37,850 nucleotides of DNA, from contig DATCBY010000068.1 of the NCBI GenBank assembly GCA_036511595.1, positions 1-37,850 of the forward strand, read 5' to 3'. The notes beneath the pieces are model-generated. The model was not told the origin of the DNA. It did not search any database and was given only the letters and a program-made list of their open reading frames with translations. The stretch is from DASZQY01 sp036511595 (GTDB lineage: Bacteria; Pseudomonadota; Alphaproteobacteria; Rhizobiales; Kaistiaceae). Positions 8,595 through 16,715 of the stretch are shown here, in pieces (the first letter of the stretch is position 1; the number at the start of each line of letters is the position of its first letter). Both the position numbers and the translations under genes were made by a program.

Positions 8595-8801
8595 CTAGCG
8601 AACGCGTCCTTTGCGGACAACCAATTTTTCCGCAGCCATGACCACACCGAAATCCTTCGACTTCGCGCCGCCCGTTGCCGTCAAGAAACCCTCCGCGGCG
8701 AGTCCCCACTTCAGCAATTCGCGAACCGCCGCTGCCCGGCTGGGCATGCGCTTGTCGAAGCGCCAATTGTCCAACGCCTCGAGTTGGTCGTCCGCCAGCA
8801 T
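8595..8801 (-). CDS. Small ribbon-helix-helix-like protein, 68 aa
   Basis: The frame MLADDQLEALDNWRFDKRMP, SRAAAVRELLKWGLAAEG has the strand-helix-helix pattern of short RHH DNA-binding proteins (PSRAAAVRELL is typical of the second helix), followed by a basic tail ending VVRKGRVR. ATG at 8801 has no good Shine-Dalgarno sequence; a few upstream residues (RPQQRQI) also read like family sequence, so the true start may be slightly earlier. It overlaps the 5' remnant of the sensor-kinase pseudogene on the other strand. Target unknown. Confidence 0.6.
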   Translation of the reverse strand: MLADDQLEALDNWRFDKRMPSRAAAVRELLKWGLAAEGFLTATGGAKSKDFGVVMAAEKLVVRKGRVR

Positions 8802-8803
8802 GA

Positions 8804-9430
8804 TCTGTCGCTGCTGAGGCCGACCACCGCATCGCCAACCATTTGGCGATGCTCGTCGGCCTGTTCCGGATGCAGGCTGACCGTCTGCGCCGCCGCGCCG
8901 GCCCCCTGAGCGGCGACGACGCCGGCACGATTCTCGACGGTCTGAGGGCCAAGGTCGAAGCCGTTTCGCTGCTTCATCGCCGTCTCGCCCGCGCCGAAAC
9001 CGGAGTCGCGGCATCGTCTTGGCGACTATCTGCGCGACCTTCTCGGCAAGATCGCAGATGCGCTGGCGACCGACGATATTGTTGAGATCGAGATTTCCGC
9101 CGACGTCGATTGCACCGTTACCGGCAGTCAGGCGTTGGCCGTCGGGCTCATCGTTTGCGAGCTGGTCACCAACGCGATGAAGTACGCCCATCCGACCGGC
9201 ATCAATGGCCGTATCTGGGTTCGCTGCCGGGATGATGGCTGGTCGTCTCGGTCGATGTCGAGGACGATGGCGTTGGCCTGCCGGAAGGATTCGATCCACA
9301 AAAGGGCGGCGACCTCGGCTTTCGCTCCATCAGAGCCCTGGCCGGACAATTCGGCGCCACGATTGGTTTCCGCAGCAGCGGCCTCGGGCTGGTGGCGGAG
9401 TTCCGCATGCCGGTGCTTGCCAACCAGTAG
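8804..9430 (+). pseudogene. HWE/HisKA_2-type sensor histidine kinase remnant with two frameshifts
   Basis: Three frames join into one kinase core. Frame 1 has the phosphoacceptor box AEADHRIANHLAMLVGL (His at about 8825) and a dimerisation helix. Near 8990-9000 the reading shifts to RHRLGDYLRDLLGKIADALA, then the ATPase N-box CELVTNAMKYAHP. Near 9237-9243 it shifts again to VSVDVEDDGVGLPEGFDPQ and GDLGFRSIRALAGQFGATI, ending at TAG 9430. No start codon precedes the H-box: TGA at 8801 closes the frame, so the N-terminus is lost. The surrounding genes are intact, which argues for real decay, though sequencing indels remain possible. Original signal and partner are unknown. Confidence 0.8.
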
Positions 9431-9446
9431 GCGCTTTCCTCGCGGT

Positions 9447-9475
9447 TTGACGCCCCTTTGCTTGCCGCCTAGAAG
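9447..9475 (+). promoter_or_regulatory. Candidate aroC promoter
   Basis: TTGACG (9447-9452), 17-base spacer, TAGAAG (9470-9475), 29 bases before the aroC ATG. It matches five of six and four of six sigma-70 consensus positions. It lies just after the kinase remnant, so aroC-ribB could be transcribed from here. Confidence 0.4.
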
Positions 9476-9504
9476 AAGCCCGCCAGAAGCCGGCGAGCCT
9501 TCCC

Positions 9505-10593
9505 ATGTCTCACAACACGTTCGGCCATCTTTTCCGCGTCACCACCTGGGGCGAGAGCCATGGGTCCGCGATCGGCTGCGTCGTCGACGGCTGCCCGCCG
9601 CGCATCGCCATTTCCGAAGCTGAAATCCAGACGTGGATGGAGAAGCGGAAGCCCGGTCAATCGCGCTTCACCACCCAGCGCCGTGAGAGCGACACGGTGA
9701 AGATTCTCTCGGGCGTCTTCGCCGATGAGAAGACCGGGCAGTTGCTGACCACCGGCACACCCATCGCGCTGGAGATTCAGAACGAGGACGCCCGCTCCAA
9801 GGACTACGCCGAGATCAGCAACAGTTATCGCCCCGGCCACGCCGATTTCACCTACCAGGCGAAGTACGGCATCCGCGACTGGCGTGGCTCCGGTCGTGCT
9901 TCGGCGCGCGAGACCGCTACCCGGGTTGCCGCCGGCGCCATCGCCCGCAAGGTGATTCCCGGCGTCACCGTTCGCGGCGCGCTCGTCCAGGTCGGCCTCC
10001 ACAGGATCGACCGCGCCAACTGGAACTGGGCCGAGGTCGACAACAATCCGTTCTTCTCGCCTGACGCCAAGGCCGCAGCCCTGTGGGCCGACTACATCGA
10101 CGGCGTGCGTAAGTCCGGCTCGTCCGTCGGCGCCGTCATTGAAGTCATTGCCGAGGGTGTTCCGGCCGGCTGGGGCACGCCCATCTACGCCAAGCTTGAT
10201 GCCGAGATCGCGTCGGCGATGATGTCGATCAACGCCGTCAAGGCGGTCGAGATCGGCGAGGGCTTCGCCGCCGCGGCGCTGAGCGGCGAAGCGAACGCCG
10301 ACGAGATGCGCATGGGCAATGACGGCAAGCCGCTGTTCGCGTCCAACCACGCCGGCGGCGTTCTTGGCGGCATTTCCACCGGCCAGCCGGTCGTCGTCCG
10401 CTTCGCCGTCAAGCCGTCCTCGTCGATCCTCAATCCGCGCCGCACCGTCAACCAGTCGGGCGAGGACGTCGAGATTTCCACCAAGGGCCGCCACGACCCC
10501 TGTGTCGGCATCCGCGCCGTGCCGATCGGCGAAGCCATGCTCGCCATCGTGCTCGCCGATCAATTCCTCCGCCACCGCGCCCAGGTCGGCTAG
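9505..10593 (+). CDS. aroC: Chorismate synthase
   Basis: A 362-aa enzyme making chorismate from 5-enolpyruvylshikimate-3-phosphate with reduced FMN, the last shared step to aromatic amino acids and folate. Family signatures are GESHGSAIGCVVDGCPPRI near the start, the GRASARETATRVAAGAIARK segment, the GGISTGQPVVVRFAVKP region and RHDPCVGIRAVPIGEAM near the end. Length is normal. It is followed after 11 bases by ribB. Confidence 0.96.
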   Translation: MSHNTFGHLFRVTTWGESHGSAIGCVVDGCPPRIAISEAEIQTWMEKRKPGQSRFTTQRRESDTVKILSGVFADEKTGQLLTTGTPIALEIQNEDARSKDYAEISNSYRPGHADFTYQAKYGIRDWRGSGRASARETATRVAAGAIARKVIPGVTVRGALVQVGLHRIDRANWNWAEVDNNPFFSPDAKAAALWADYIDGVRKSGSSVGAVIEVIAEGVPAGWGTPIYAKLDAEIASAMMSINAVKAVEIGEGFAAAALSGEANADEMRMGNDGKPLFASNHAGGVLGGISTGQPVVVRFAVKPSSSILNPRRTVNQSGEDVEISTKGRHDPCVGIRAVPIGEAMLAIVLADQFLRHRAQVG

Positions 10594-10604
10594 GAACTTC
10601 GCCA

Positions 10605-11696
10605 ATGACCGCCGATACCGATCGCGTCGCCGACGCCATTGAAGCCTTCCGCCGCGGCGAGATCGTCGTCGTCACCGACGATGACGACCGCGAGAACGAG
10701 GGCGACCTGGTGCTGGCCGCCGTGCACGCCACGCCAGAGAAGCTCGCCTTCATCATCCGCAATACCGCCGGCATCGTCTGCGCGCCGATCACTCGCGAAA
10801 CCGCCCGTCGCCTCAATCTTCAGCCGATGGTTGCCGACAACGACGCCCCGCACGGCACCGCCTTCACCGTCTCCGTCGATTTCCGTGATGGCACCACCAC
10901 CGGCATTTCGGCGGAGGATCGCACCAACACCATCCGCGCCCTCGCCAACGCCAACAATGGCGCCGCCGACTTCGTCCGACCCGGCCACGTTTTTCCGCTG
11001 ATCGCGCAAGATGGTGGCGTGCTGATGCGCTCCGGCCACACCGAGGCGGCCGTCGATCTCTGCAGGCTCGCCGGGCTGGAGCCGGTCGGCGTCATCTGCG
11101 AGCTGGTCAACGACAACGGCACCGTCAAGCGCGGCGCCGAGGTCGTAGCGTTTGCCGACCAGCATGGCCTCCGCCGTATCTCGGTCGCCGATCTCATCGC
11201 CTGGCGCGAGCGCAGCGAGAAACTGGTCGACCGTGTCGATGAGTTTCCGGTCGTCACCCACGCCGGCCCGGCCCGCGCCTTCGCTTACCGAACGCCGTTC
11301 GACGCCACCCAGCATCTCGCCGTCGTCTTCGGCGATATCGGCGACGGCCGCGGCGTGCCCGTCCGTCTCCACCGTGAGGCGGTCATCGAGGATGTCTTCG
11401 GCGAGAAAAGCGGCCTCGATGCCGTGTTGGCGCGGCTGTCGAAATCCGGGCGTGGCGTCGTCGTCTATCTTCGCGAAAACTCCGTCGGCGTCGCCGGCGC
11501 CGGTGCGCGCGCTCGTGCGAAGTTGCCGCACGATTCGTCCGCCGCCCGGCGCGAACAGTGGCGCGAGATCGGCCTCGGCGCGCAAATCCTCAAGGATCTC
11601 GGCGTGAAGTCGATCCGCCTCATCGCCAGCCGCGAACGCCGCTACGTCGGCCTCGACGGTTTCGGGATCGCCATCGACGCGACCGAGATCGTGTAA
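10605..11696 (+). CDS. ribB: 3,4-dihydroxy-2-butanone-4-phosphate synthase with degenerate GTP-cyclohydrolase-II-like tail
   Basis: A 363-aa riboflavin-pathway enzyme making the four-carbon unit from ribulose-5-phosphate. The N-terminal DHBP synthase domain (1 to about 205) carries the acidic loop DDDDRENEGDL (25-35), the DAPHGTAFT segment and RSGHTEAAVDL. The C-terminal half resembles GTP cyclohydrolase II (GVVVYLREN, ILKDLGVKSIRLI), but the region that should hold the Cys zinc ligands (CRLGSECLTGDVFGS type) reads VRLHREAVIEDVFGEKSGLD with no cysteine, so RibA activity is not expected. Such fusions are common in alphaproteobacteria; a separate ribA should exist elsewhere. The gene converges on the methyltransferase gene with three bases between them. 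Confidence 0.92.
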   Translation: MTADTDRVADAIEAFRRGEIVVVTDDDDRENEGDLVLAAVHATPEKLAFIIRNTAGIVCAPITRETARRLNLQPMVADNDAPHGTAFTVSVDFRDGTTTGISAEDRTNTIRALANANNGAADFVRPGHVFPLIAQDGGVLMRSGHTEAAVDLCRLAGLEPVGVICELVNDNGTVKRGAEVVAFADQHGLRRISVADLIAWRERSEKLVDRVDEFPVVTHAGPARAFAYRTPFDATQHLAVVFGDIGDGRGVPVRLHREAVIEDVFGEKSGLDAVLARLSKSGRGVVVYLRENSVGVAGAGARARAKLPHDSSAARREQWREIGLGAQILKDLGVKSIRLIASRERRYVGLDGFGIAIDATEIV

Positions 11697-11699
11697 ACG

Positions 11700-12923
11700 T
11701 CACCGTTCGAACGTCGCCACCGCCTCGATCTCGGCCGAAAACAGGAACTGATCCACGGGCACGACGCGCGTCAGCCGATAGCCGCCGTCGATCAGGATGC
11801 GCGCGTCGCGGGCAAGCGTCGCCGGATTGCACGATACCGCCGCAATTTTCGCCACCTTCGATTTCGCCAGCATTTCCGCCTGCGCCTTGGCGCCCGCCGC
11901 CGGCGGGTCGAAGACCACGGCGCCGAACCCGTCAAGCTCCACCGGCGACAGCGGGTTTGCGAAAAGATCGCGTCGCCGCGTCGTGATTTTCTTGAGACCG
12001 TGCGCTTTCCGCGCCGCCAGATCGATCGCCGCAACCAGCGCGGCGTCGCCCTCCACCGCCGTCACCGCCGCCTTCGCCGCCAGTCGGAACGTGAACGTCC
12101 CGATGCCCGCGAAAAGATCGGCAACTAGGCCGGCGCCGACGTGCGCCAGCACGGCCTCGGCCAGCGCCGCCTCGGCGCTCTTCGCGGCCTGCGTGAAGCC
12201 GCCCGGCACCGGAAACAGCATAGCCGGTCCGGCGGCAAACTCCGGCTGGCGCACGTGCAGCACCTCGATCCCGTCCACCGTCAGCCGCGCCAGCGCCGGG
12301 TCGCTGCCGAAGCCGCCGAGCTTCTCCATCATCTCGCGATTGGGCTTGCCGGCGCCGGTGACCGCAACGTCGAGCCCGTTGTCGGCGAGGAACACCGTCA
12401 TGCGCGCCGGCTTCCACCGCGGCAGCACGATGTTGGCAATCGCCTGGAGCAGCGGCAGCTTCGCCACCATCCTGGGATGCAGCACCGCGCATTCGCCGAT
12501 CGGCGCGATTTCCTCGGAGCCGCGCGCATGAAAGCCGAGCACGGTGCCCTTGGCGGTACGGATGGCCGAAAAGATCGCCCGCCGTCGCGCGCCCGGCAGC
12601 ATCGGCACGATGGCCTCGACCTCGGTCTCGATTCCGCGCTGCGCGAATGCCGCCGCTACCTGCGCGCGCTTCCAGGCGAGGTAGGCCGGCGCCGCCATAT
12701 GCTCCAGCGCGCAAACGCCGCAGCGGGTGAAGTTCGGGCAGATCGGCGACACCCGGTCGGGGCTCGCTTCGACCACGCGCACCAGCCTGCCGCGCTCGCC
12801 GTCGCGCTCGATCTCGACCGTCTCGCCGGGCAGCGTGTAGGGCACGAACACGAGGCCGTCCGCCGTCTCCGCAATGCCGTCGCCGGAATGACCGAGCGCC
12901 GCGATCGTGACCGTCTCAGCCAC
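11700..12923 (-). CDS. RumA/TrmA-family RNA (uracil-5-)-methyltransferase
   Basis: A 407-aa class I SAM-dependent methyltransferase that adds a methyl to C5 of a uridine in RNA (probably 23S rRNA, by analogy with RlmC/RlmD; target not provable here). An N-terminal TRAM-like beta domain is followed by an iron-sulphur site, Cys62, Cys68 and Cys71 in CPNFTRCGVC with Cys145 in GECAVLHP. The SAM loop is VADLFAGIGTFTF, DPP occurs in VVFDPPAAG, and the catalytic Cys is in VSCNPATLARD. It overlaps the 3' end of tlyA by eight bases, so the two rRNA-modification genes are probably co-translated. Confidence 0.9.
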   Translation of the reverse strand: MAETVTIAALGHSGDGIAETADGLVFVPYTLPGETVEIERDGERGRLVRVVEASPDRVSPICPNFTRCGVCALEHMAAPAYLAWKRAQVAAAFAQRGIETEVEAIVPMLPGARRRAIFSAIRTAKGTVLGFHARGSEEIAPIGECAVLHPRMVAKLPLLQAIANIVLPRWKPARMTVFLADNGLDVAVTGAGKPNREMMEKLGGFGSDPALARLTVDGIEVLHVRQPEFAAGPAMLFPVPGGFTQAAKSAEAALAEAVLAHVGAGLVADLFAGIGTFTFRLAAKAAVTAVEGDAALVAAIDLAARKAHGLKKITTRRRDLFANPLSPVELDGFGAVVFDPPAAGAKAQAEMLAKSKVAKIAAVSCNPATLARDARILIDGGYRLTRVVPVDQFLFSAEIEAVATFER

Positions 12924-13650
12924 GGTCGGCGCCTACCAGGAATTCCCGGTTGCCGTCGCCGCCTTCGATCGGCGACAGGATGACGCCGCCGATCCGCCAG
13001 CCCATGTCGCGCTCCAGCCACTGCGCGATGTCCGCGGCGGTGCGTTCGCCGGCATGCGGGTCGCGCACGATGCCGCCCTTGCCGACGCCGTCGCGTCCCA
13101 CTTCGAACTGCGGCTTCACCAGGAACACGCCCCAGGCATCCGCCCCGGCCAGTTTCAGCGCCGGCGGCAACACCAGCTTCAGCGAGATGAAGCTGACATC
13201 GGCGACGATCGCATCGACCGTCTCACCAAGGTCGCCCGCCGCCAGGTCGCGCGCGTTCAGCCCCTCGCGCGACACGACGCGCGGGTCCTTTGCCAGCGCG
13301 GCGTCGAGCTGTCCGTGTCCGACATCCACCGCAAACACCTTGCGCGCCCCCCGCTGCAGCAACACCTGTGTGAACCCGCCGGTCGAGGCGCCGAGATCGA
13401 GCGCCGCGCAGCCCTCCGGCGAATAGCCGAAGCGGTCGAGCGCCGCGATCAGCTTCAGCGCCCCGCGCGACACGTAGCCGGCCGCCGGGTCGTCCATCAG
13501 GATCGTCGCGCCAGCCTCCACCGTCAGCGCCGGCTTGGCAGCCAGCGCGCCGTTGACCGTGACGTGACCGCGCAGGATGGCGTCGCGTGCGCGCGCCCGC
13601 GTCGGCGCCAGCCCGCGCTCAACCAGCGCGATATCGAGGCGCTGGCTCAT
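12916..13650 (-). CDS. tlyA: TlyA-family rRNA 2'-O-methyltransferase
   Basis: A 244-aa protein with an N-terminal S4 RNA-binding domain (RLDIALVERGLAPTRARARD, ILRGHVTVNG) and a FtsJ-like Rossmann methyltransferase domain: SAM loop LDLGASTGGFTQVLLQRG, DVGHGQLD, ADVSFISLKL and KPQFEVGRDGVGKGGIVRD, which carry the expected K-D-K-E residues. Members methylate 16S/23S rRNA riboses and some act as hemolysin-annotated proteins. It sits directly after the 46-aa membrane-protein gene (six bases) and before the RumA-like gene. The position near dxs is common in Hyphomicrobiales. Confidence 0.93.
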   Translation of the reverse strand: MSQRLDIALVERGLAPTRARARDAILRGHVTVNGALAAKPALTVEAGATILMDDPAAGYVSRGALKLIAALDRFGYSPEGCAALDLGASTGGFTQVLLQRGARKVFAVDVGHGQLDAALAKDPRVVSREGLNARDLAAGDLGETVDAIVADVSFISLKLVLPPALKLAGADAWGVFLVKPQFEVGRDGVGKGGIVRDPHAGERTAADIAQWLERDMGWRIGGVILSPIEGGDGNREFLVGADRG

Positions 13651-13656
13651 GGCAAA

Positions 13657-13797
13657 TCAGATCAGGCAGCCGACGAACGCCGAAGCCAGCGTGTCGAAAT
13701 AGACCAGCGCCCCGTACTTCATCCACAGCGCCACGCCGAGCGCCACGAGCAGGAGCCCGCCGACCGACAGTCCGACCTTGGGCGCCAGCGACATCAT
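13657..13797 (-). CDS. Small single-span membrane protein, 46 aa
   Basis: ATG-ATG at 13797 opens a 46-residue frame: MMSLAPKVGLSVGGLLLVAL, then GVALWMKYGALVYFDTLASA and FVGCLI. It has one clear transmembrane helix (about 8-25) and a second hydrophobic stretch at the C-terminus. It fits the space between the SCO1 gene (27 bases upstream) and tlyA (six bases downstream), and small proteins of this WKxYGxxVYxD type are common near tlyA in related bacteria as I remember them. No clear Shine-Dalgarno sequence. Function unknown; a role with the adjacent copper chaperones is possible but unproven. Confidence 0.65.
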   Translation of the reverse strand: MMSLAPKVGLSVGGLLLVALGVALWMKYGALVYFDTLASAFVGCLI

Positions 13798-13824
13798 GCC
13801 GGCAGGATACCACGCGCTGTCGCG

Positions 13825-14433
13825 TCAGGCACCGATCAGTCGCTTCAGCTTGGCGAGCGCGATTTCGGGCTTCTCCTGGTAGTCGATCGTCCCGACGAAT
13901 TCCGCCTTGTCGTTTAGCAGATAGACGGAGGCCGAATGGTCCATCGTGTAGGGCGCCCCGTCCTTGCCGTCGACCTTCCGCGAATAGACCCGGTAGTCCT
14001 TCAGGATCTGGTCGATAGCCGGCCGCGGCCCGGTCAGCCCCTCGATGCGCGGGTCGAACGCCTGCAGGTAGCCCGCCATCAGCGCCTGCGTGTCGCGCTC
14101 CGGATCGACGGTGACGAAGTACACCTTGAGCTTGTCGGCGCCGGGGCCGAGCTGGCTCAGCCACAGCGTGATGTCGGCAAGCGTCGTCGGGCATACGTCC
14201 GGGCAGAACGTGTAGCCGAAGAAGAGCGCCGAGGGATGTCCGTGCAGCGCCGCCTCCGTCACCGTCGCGCCCTTCTGGTCGGTGAGTGTGAACGAGCCGC
14301 CGATGTTGGCGGCGGCGATGCCGCCGCCCGTCGGTCCGCGCTGCAGCACCGTGAACCAGATGACCGCGGCGGCGATCACCACCACCGCGGCCCACGCCGC
14401 CAGTCGTATTGCCTTGAGCGCCGGCCTGGTCAT
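13825..14433 (-). CDS. SCO1/SenC copper chaperone
   Basis: A 202-aa membrane-anchored thioredoxin-fold protein that helps load or reduce the Cu(A) site of cytochrome c oxidase. One N-terminal membrane helix (about 9-29) is followed by the periplasmic domain with the copper/redox motif FCPDVCP (Cys77, Cys81) and the distal ligand His166 in MDHSAS. VTVDPERDT is family-typical. Its ATG overlaps the stop of the PCuAC gene by four bases, so the two chaperones are made together. The client oxidase is probably the aa3 enzyme encoded at 30916-37528. Confidence 0.93.
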   Translation of the reverse strand: MTRPALKAIRLAAWAAVVVIAAAVIWFTVLQRGPTGGGIAAANIGGSFTLTDQKGATVTEAALHGHPSALFFGYTFCPDVCPTTLADITLWLSQLGPGADKLKVYFVTVDPERDTQALMAGYLQAFDPRIEGLTGPRPAIDQILKDYRVYSRKVDGKDGAPYTMDHSASVYLLNDKAEFVGTIDYQEKPEIALAKLKRLIGA

Positions 14434-14927
14434 TTGCCCATCTTCATGTTGCCCATGTCGCCCGGTCCACTCGCCCCTATCGCCAGGATATGGAGGAATG
14501 TCGTCACGCTTCCAGCCTTGGCGAAGGTCAGCGTCACCGGCAGCTTGTCGCCTTCCTTGAGCGGAGCGCTGAGCGTCACGAACATGATGTGAAACCCGTC
14601 CGGCGCCAGCTTGACCGTTCCCCCCGCCGGGATCGGCACGCCGCCATCGACGGCTCGCATGGTCATCACGCCGCCCTTCATCGCCATGACGTGCAGCTCA
14701 CCGTGGTCGGCAACGGGCGAGGCAGCGGACAGCAGGGTATCGGCCTCGCCACCGCTGTTGGCGATCGTCATGTAGCCGGCGGCGGTCGGCGCCCCCGGCG
14801 GTGTCGCCCGCGTCCACAGGTCGGTGATGGTGAGCGAACCCAAAGTGACGGAATGCGCCAGGGCAGGGGTCGCCAGAACGATAAACGCGCCGGCAAGCGC
14901 GCGAAGGGTCGAAGCACAGAATAGCAC
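14430..14927 (-). CDS. PCuAC-type periplasmic copper chaperone
   Basis: A 165-aa protein. GTG at 14927 has AGAGGA nine bases upstream, the best start in this frame; the signal peptide ends ATPALA-HS. The mature domain shows the Cu(I) motif with its His and Met ligands: HGELHVMAM, MTMRAV and DGFHIMF. The C-terminal tail is Met-rich (GDMGNMKMGK). PCuAC delivers Cu(I) in the periplasm and works with SCO proteins in oxidase assembly, which fits the direct four-base overlap with the SCO1 gene downstream. Confidence 0.9.
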   Translation of the reverse strand: MLFCASTLRALAGAFIVLATPALAHSVTLGSLTITDLWTRATPPGAPTAAGYMTIANSGGEADTLLSAASPVADHGELHVMAMKGGVMTMRAVDGGVPIPAGGTVKLAPDGFHIMFVTLSAPLKEGDKLPVTLTFAKAGSVTTFLHILAIGASGPGDMGNMKMGK

Positions 14928-14977
14928 GGCAAATCCTCTCGGAAAATAGGGAAGCCTGAACCGGAAAGTCGAGACGT

Positions 14978-15406
14978 TCACGCAGCCGGCGGAGGACCAC
15001 GCGGGCCGAGAGCGAGGATGCAGGAGACGGTGACCGGCGACGCGAATCCCGTAACCGGTACCGCAGTGACCAGGCGCCATGCCGGCGCTTCCGGCGAGGG
15101 CGGCGGGTCCGAAATTGCGATCGCCGCTGACAGGCACCCCTCCTTGCAGCACGGCGCACTCTCGTCGTGAGCGGCATCGGCCGGATTGCTCCCACCGGTT
15201 TCCCCGGCCGAGCAGATCGCCATGCCGACGCTCGCGGCGGCGGCTCCGTTGTGCCAGCCGACAAGGATTGCGCTGAACAGAAGCAGGCAGATGAACGCCC
15301 GGGCGAGCGAGCGGCCGTCGCTCCCGCGTAGTGTGGCAAGCAGAGAGCGGCGCATGGACCGCAGTGGGTCAGCTTTCTGCCGTTCCGGCCGGCCGCCCCG
15401 CATCAT
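14978..15406 (-). CDS. Cys-rich exported protein (DUF2946-like), coupled to MFS gene
   Basis: A 142-aa frame. ATG 15406 overlaps the MFS stop (ATGA) and has GAGG about nine bases upstream. A hydrophobic stretch (ARAFICLLLFSAILVGW) is a signal or anchor, followed by a Cys-rich segment: AICSAGETGGS and HDESAPCCKEGC. The end, LALGPRGPPPAA, resembles the RAPP-type tail of DUF2946 proteins. ATG 15355 (MRRSLLA) is an alternative start. Its location directly before the PCuAC and SCO1 genes suggests a periplasmic metal, probably copper, role. That is inference; the family match is approximate. Confidence 0.65.
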   Translation of the reverse strand: MMRGGRPERQKADPLRSMRRSLLATLRGSDGRSLARAFICLLLFSAILVGWHNGAAAASVGMAICSAGETGGSNPADAAHDESAPCCKEGCLSAAIAISDPPPSPEAPAWRLVTAVPVTGFASPVTVSCILALGPRGPPPAA

Positions 15407-16668
15407 CCAGCCGCCTCTTCCGCCGGCGAAGCCCCGTGCTCCGGCGGCAGGAACTCGGGTTCCACCGGCACGCCGCCGCTCATCGGCGCCGAAGCGGCAA
15501 TATCGAAATCGGTTTTCAGCGCCTGCGCCAGCGGCGGACGGGCGCGCACGCGATAGACGATGTACGCGGCAAGCCCCAGGTGGACGATTGCGTTGAACAG
15601 GAAGAGCGTCGAGGTGCCGTAGTGCTGCATCAATGCAGCCGCGATCAGCGGCCCGACGATCGAGCCTGACGCGCTCGCCACGAACAGCCCCTCCGCCGTC
15701 TCCACCATGGCGCCCGGTTCGGCGTGGTCGTAGGCATGCGCCGCCGCCACCGAGTAGGTGGGCGCCATGGCCGCGCCCAGGAACGCCGCCAGCACGAACC
15801 ACAGCACGCCGTTTTCCGGCAGTACCGCCAGCAGGACCCCGACGACCGCCGCCGCCAGAAGGATGGCGATCAGCACGACCCGCCGGTCGACTCGGTCGGA
15901 AGCGCGGCCGATCGGCCATTGCGCCAGCGCTCCTGCCGCCGTGAAGATGCCCATGAAGATCGCCGCGTCGCGCTCCGTCAGTCCGGCGCCGACCACCGCC
16001 ACCGCGCCGAGCGACCAGAGGGCGCCGGTGGCAACTCCCGCGACGCTCGCCCCGATCAGGCCGACCGGCGAGGAGCGGTAGAGCGTCAGCGGCCGGAAGC
16101 GCACGATCGAAACCGGCGCCGGCTGCGTCTGGCGGGTGAGCGCCAGCGGGATAGCCGAGATCGACATCGCCATGGCGGCCACGACGAACAGCGTGAATTC
16201 CGTCGGCGCCGCCAGCGTCACCATGAACTGCCCTATGGCAAGCGCCGTGTAGTTGACCGTGATGTACGACGACATCACGAGGCCGCGGTTGGCGTTCGAG
16301 GCCCGGTCGTTGACCCAGCTTTCGAGGATCATGTAGAGCCCGGCGAGGCTGGCGCCGAGCGCCAGGCGGAAGACGATCCACGGTGCGAACGCCACCCACA
16401 GCGTGTGCGCCAGCATCGCCGCGGTAATCAGCGCCGTCAGCACGGTGAAGGCGCGGATGTGCCCGGCGCGGCGAATGAGATAAGGGGCCGCGAAGCAGCC
16501 GAAGACATAGCCGACGTAGTAGGCCGAGCCGACGACGCCGATCTCGAATTTCGACCAGCCGAGCGCTTCCGCCCGGAGCGGGATCAGCGTCAGCTGCATC
16601 CCGTGGCCGATGATCAGGAAGAGCAGGCCGAGGAGGATCGAGAAGAGGGGGCGCAGCGTGGCTTGCAT
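15403..16668 (-). CDS. MFS transporter (YcaD-like sugar/unknown substrate)
   Basis: A 421-aa, 12-helix major facilitator. ATG 16668 starts MQATLRPLFSILLGLLFLII just before helix 1. The frame continues to ATG 16716, which overlaps the dxs stop as TAATG, so a 16-residue longer form coupled to dxs is possible. The first loop (PYLIRRAGHIRAF) and central loop (GRASDRVDRR) are MFS-like. The N-half YYVGYVFGCF and LYMILESWVND resemble the YcaD subgroup, whose substrate is unknown. The downstream Cys-rich and copper genes make a metal-related role conceivable, but nothing in the protein proves it. Confidence 0.85.
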   Translation of the reverse strand: MQATLRPLFSILLGLLFLIIGHGMQLTLIPLRAEALGWSKFEIGVVGSAYYVGYVFGCFAAPYLIRRAGHIRAFTVLTALITAAMLAHTLWVAFAPWIVFRLALGASLAGLYMILESWVNDRASNANRGLVMSSYITVNYTALAIGQFMVTLAAPTEFTLFVVAAMAMSISAIPLALTRQTQPAPVSIVRFRPLTLYRSSPVGLIGASVAGVATGALWSLGAVAVVGAGLTERDAAIFMGIFTAAGALAQWPIGRASDRVDRRVVLIAILLAAAVVGVLLAVLPENGVLWFVLAAFLGAAMAPTYSVAAAHAYDHAEPGAMVETAEGLFVASASGSIVGPLIAAALMQHYGTSTLFLFNAIVHLGLAAYIVYRVRARPPLAQALKTDFDIAASAPMSGGVPVEPEFLPPEHGASPAEEAAG

Positions 16669-16715
16669 CGGGTTCGTTTCAGGCCGGCCGGGGCTGGCGC
16701 CTCGAAGAAAAGACA

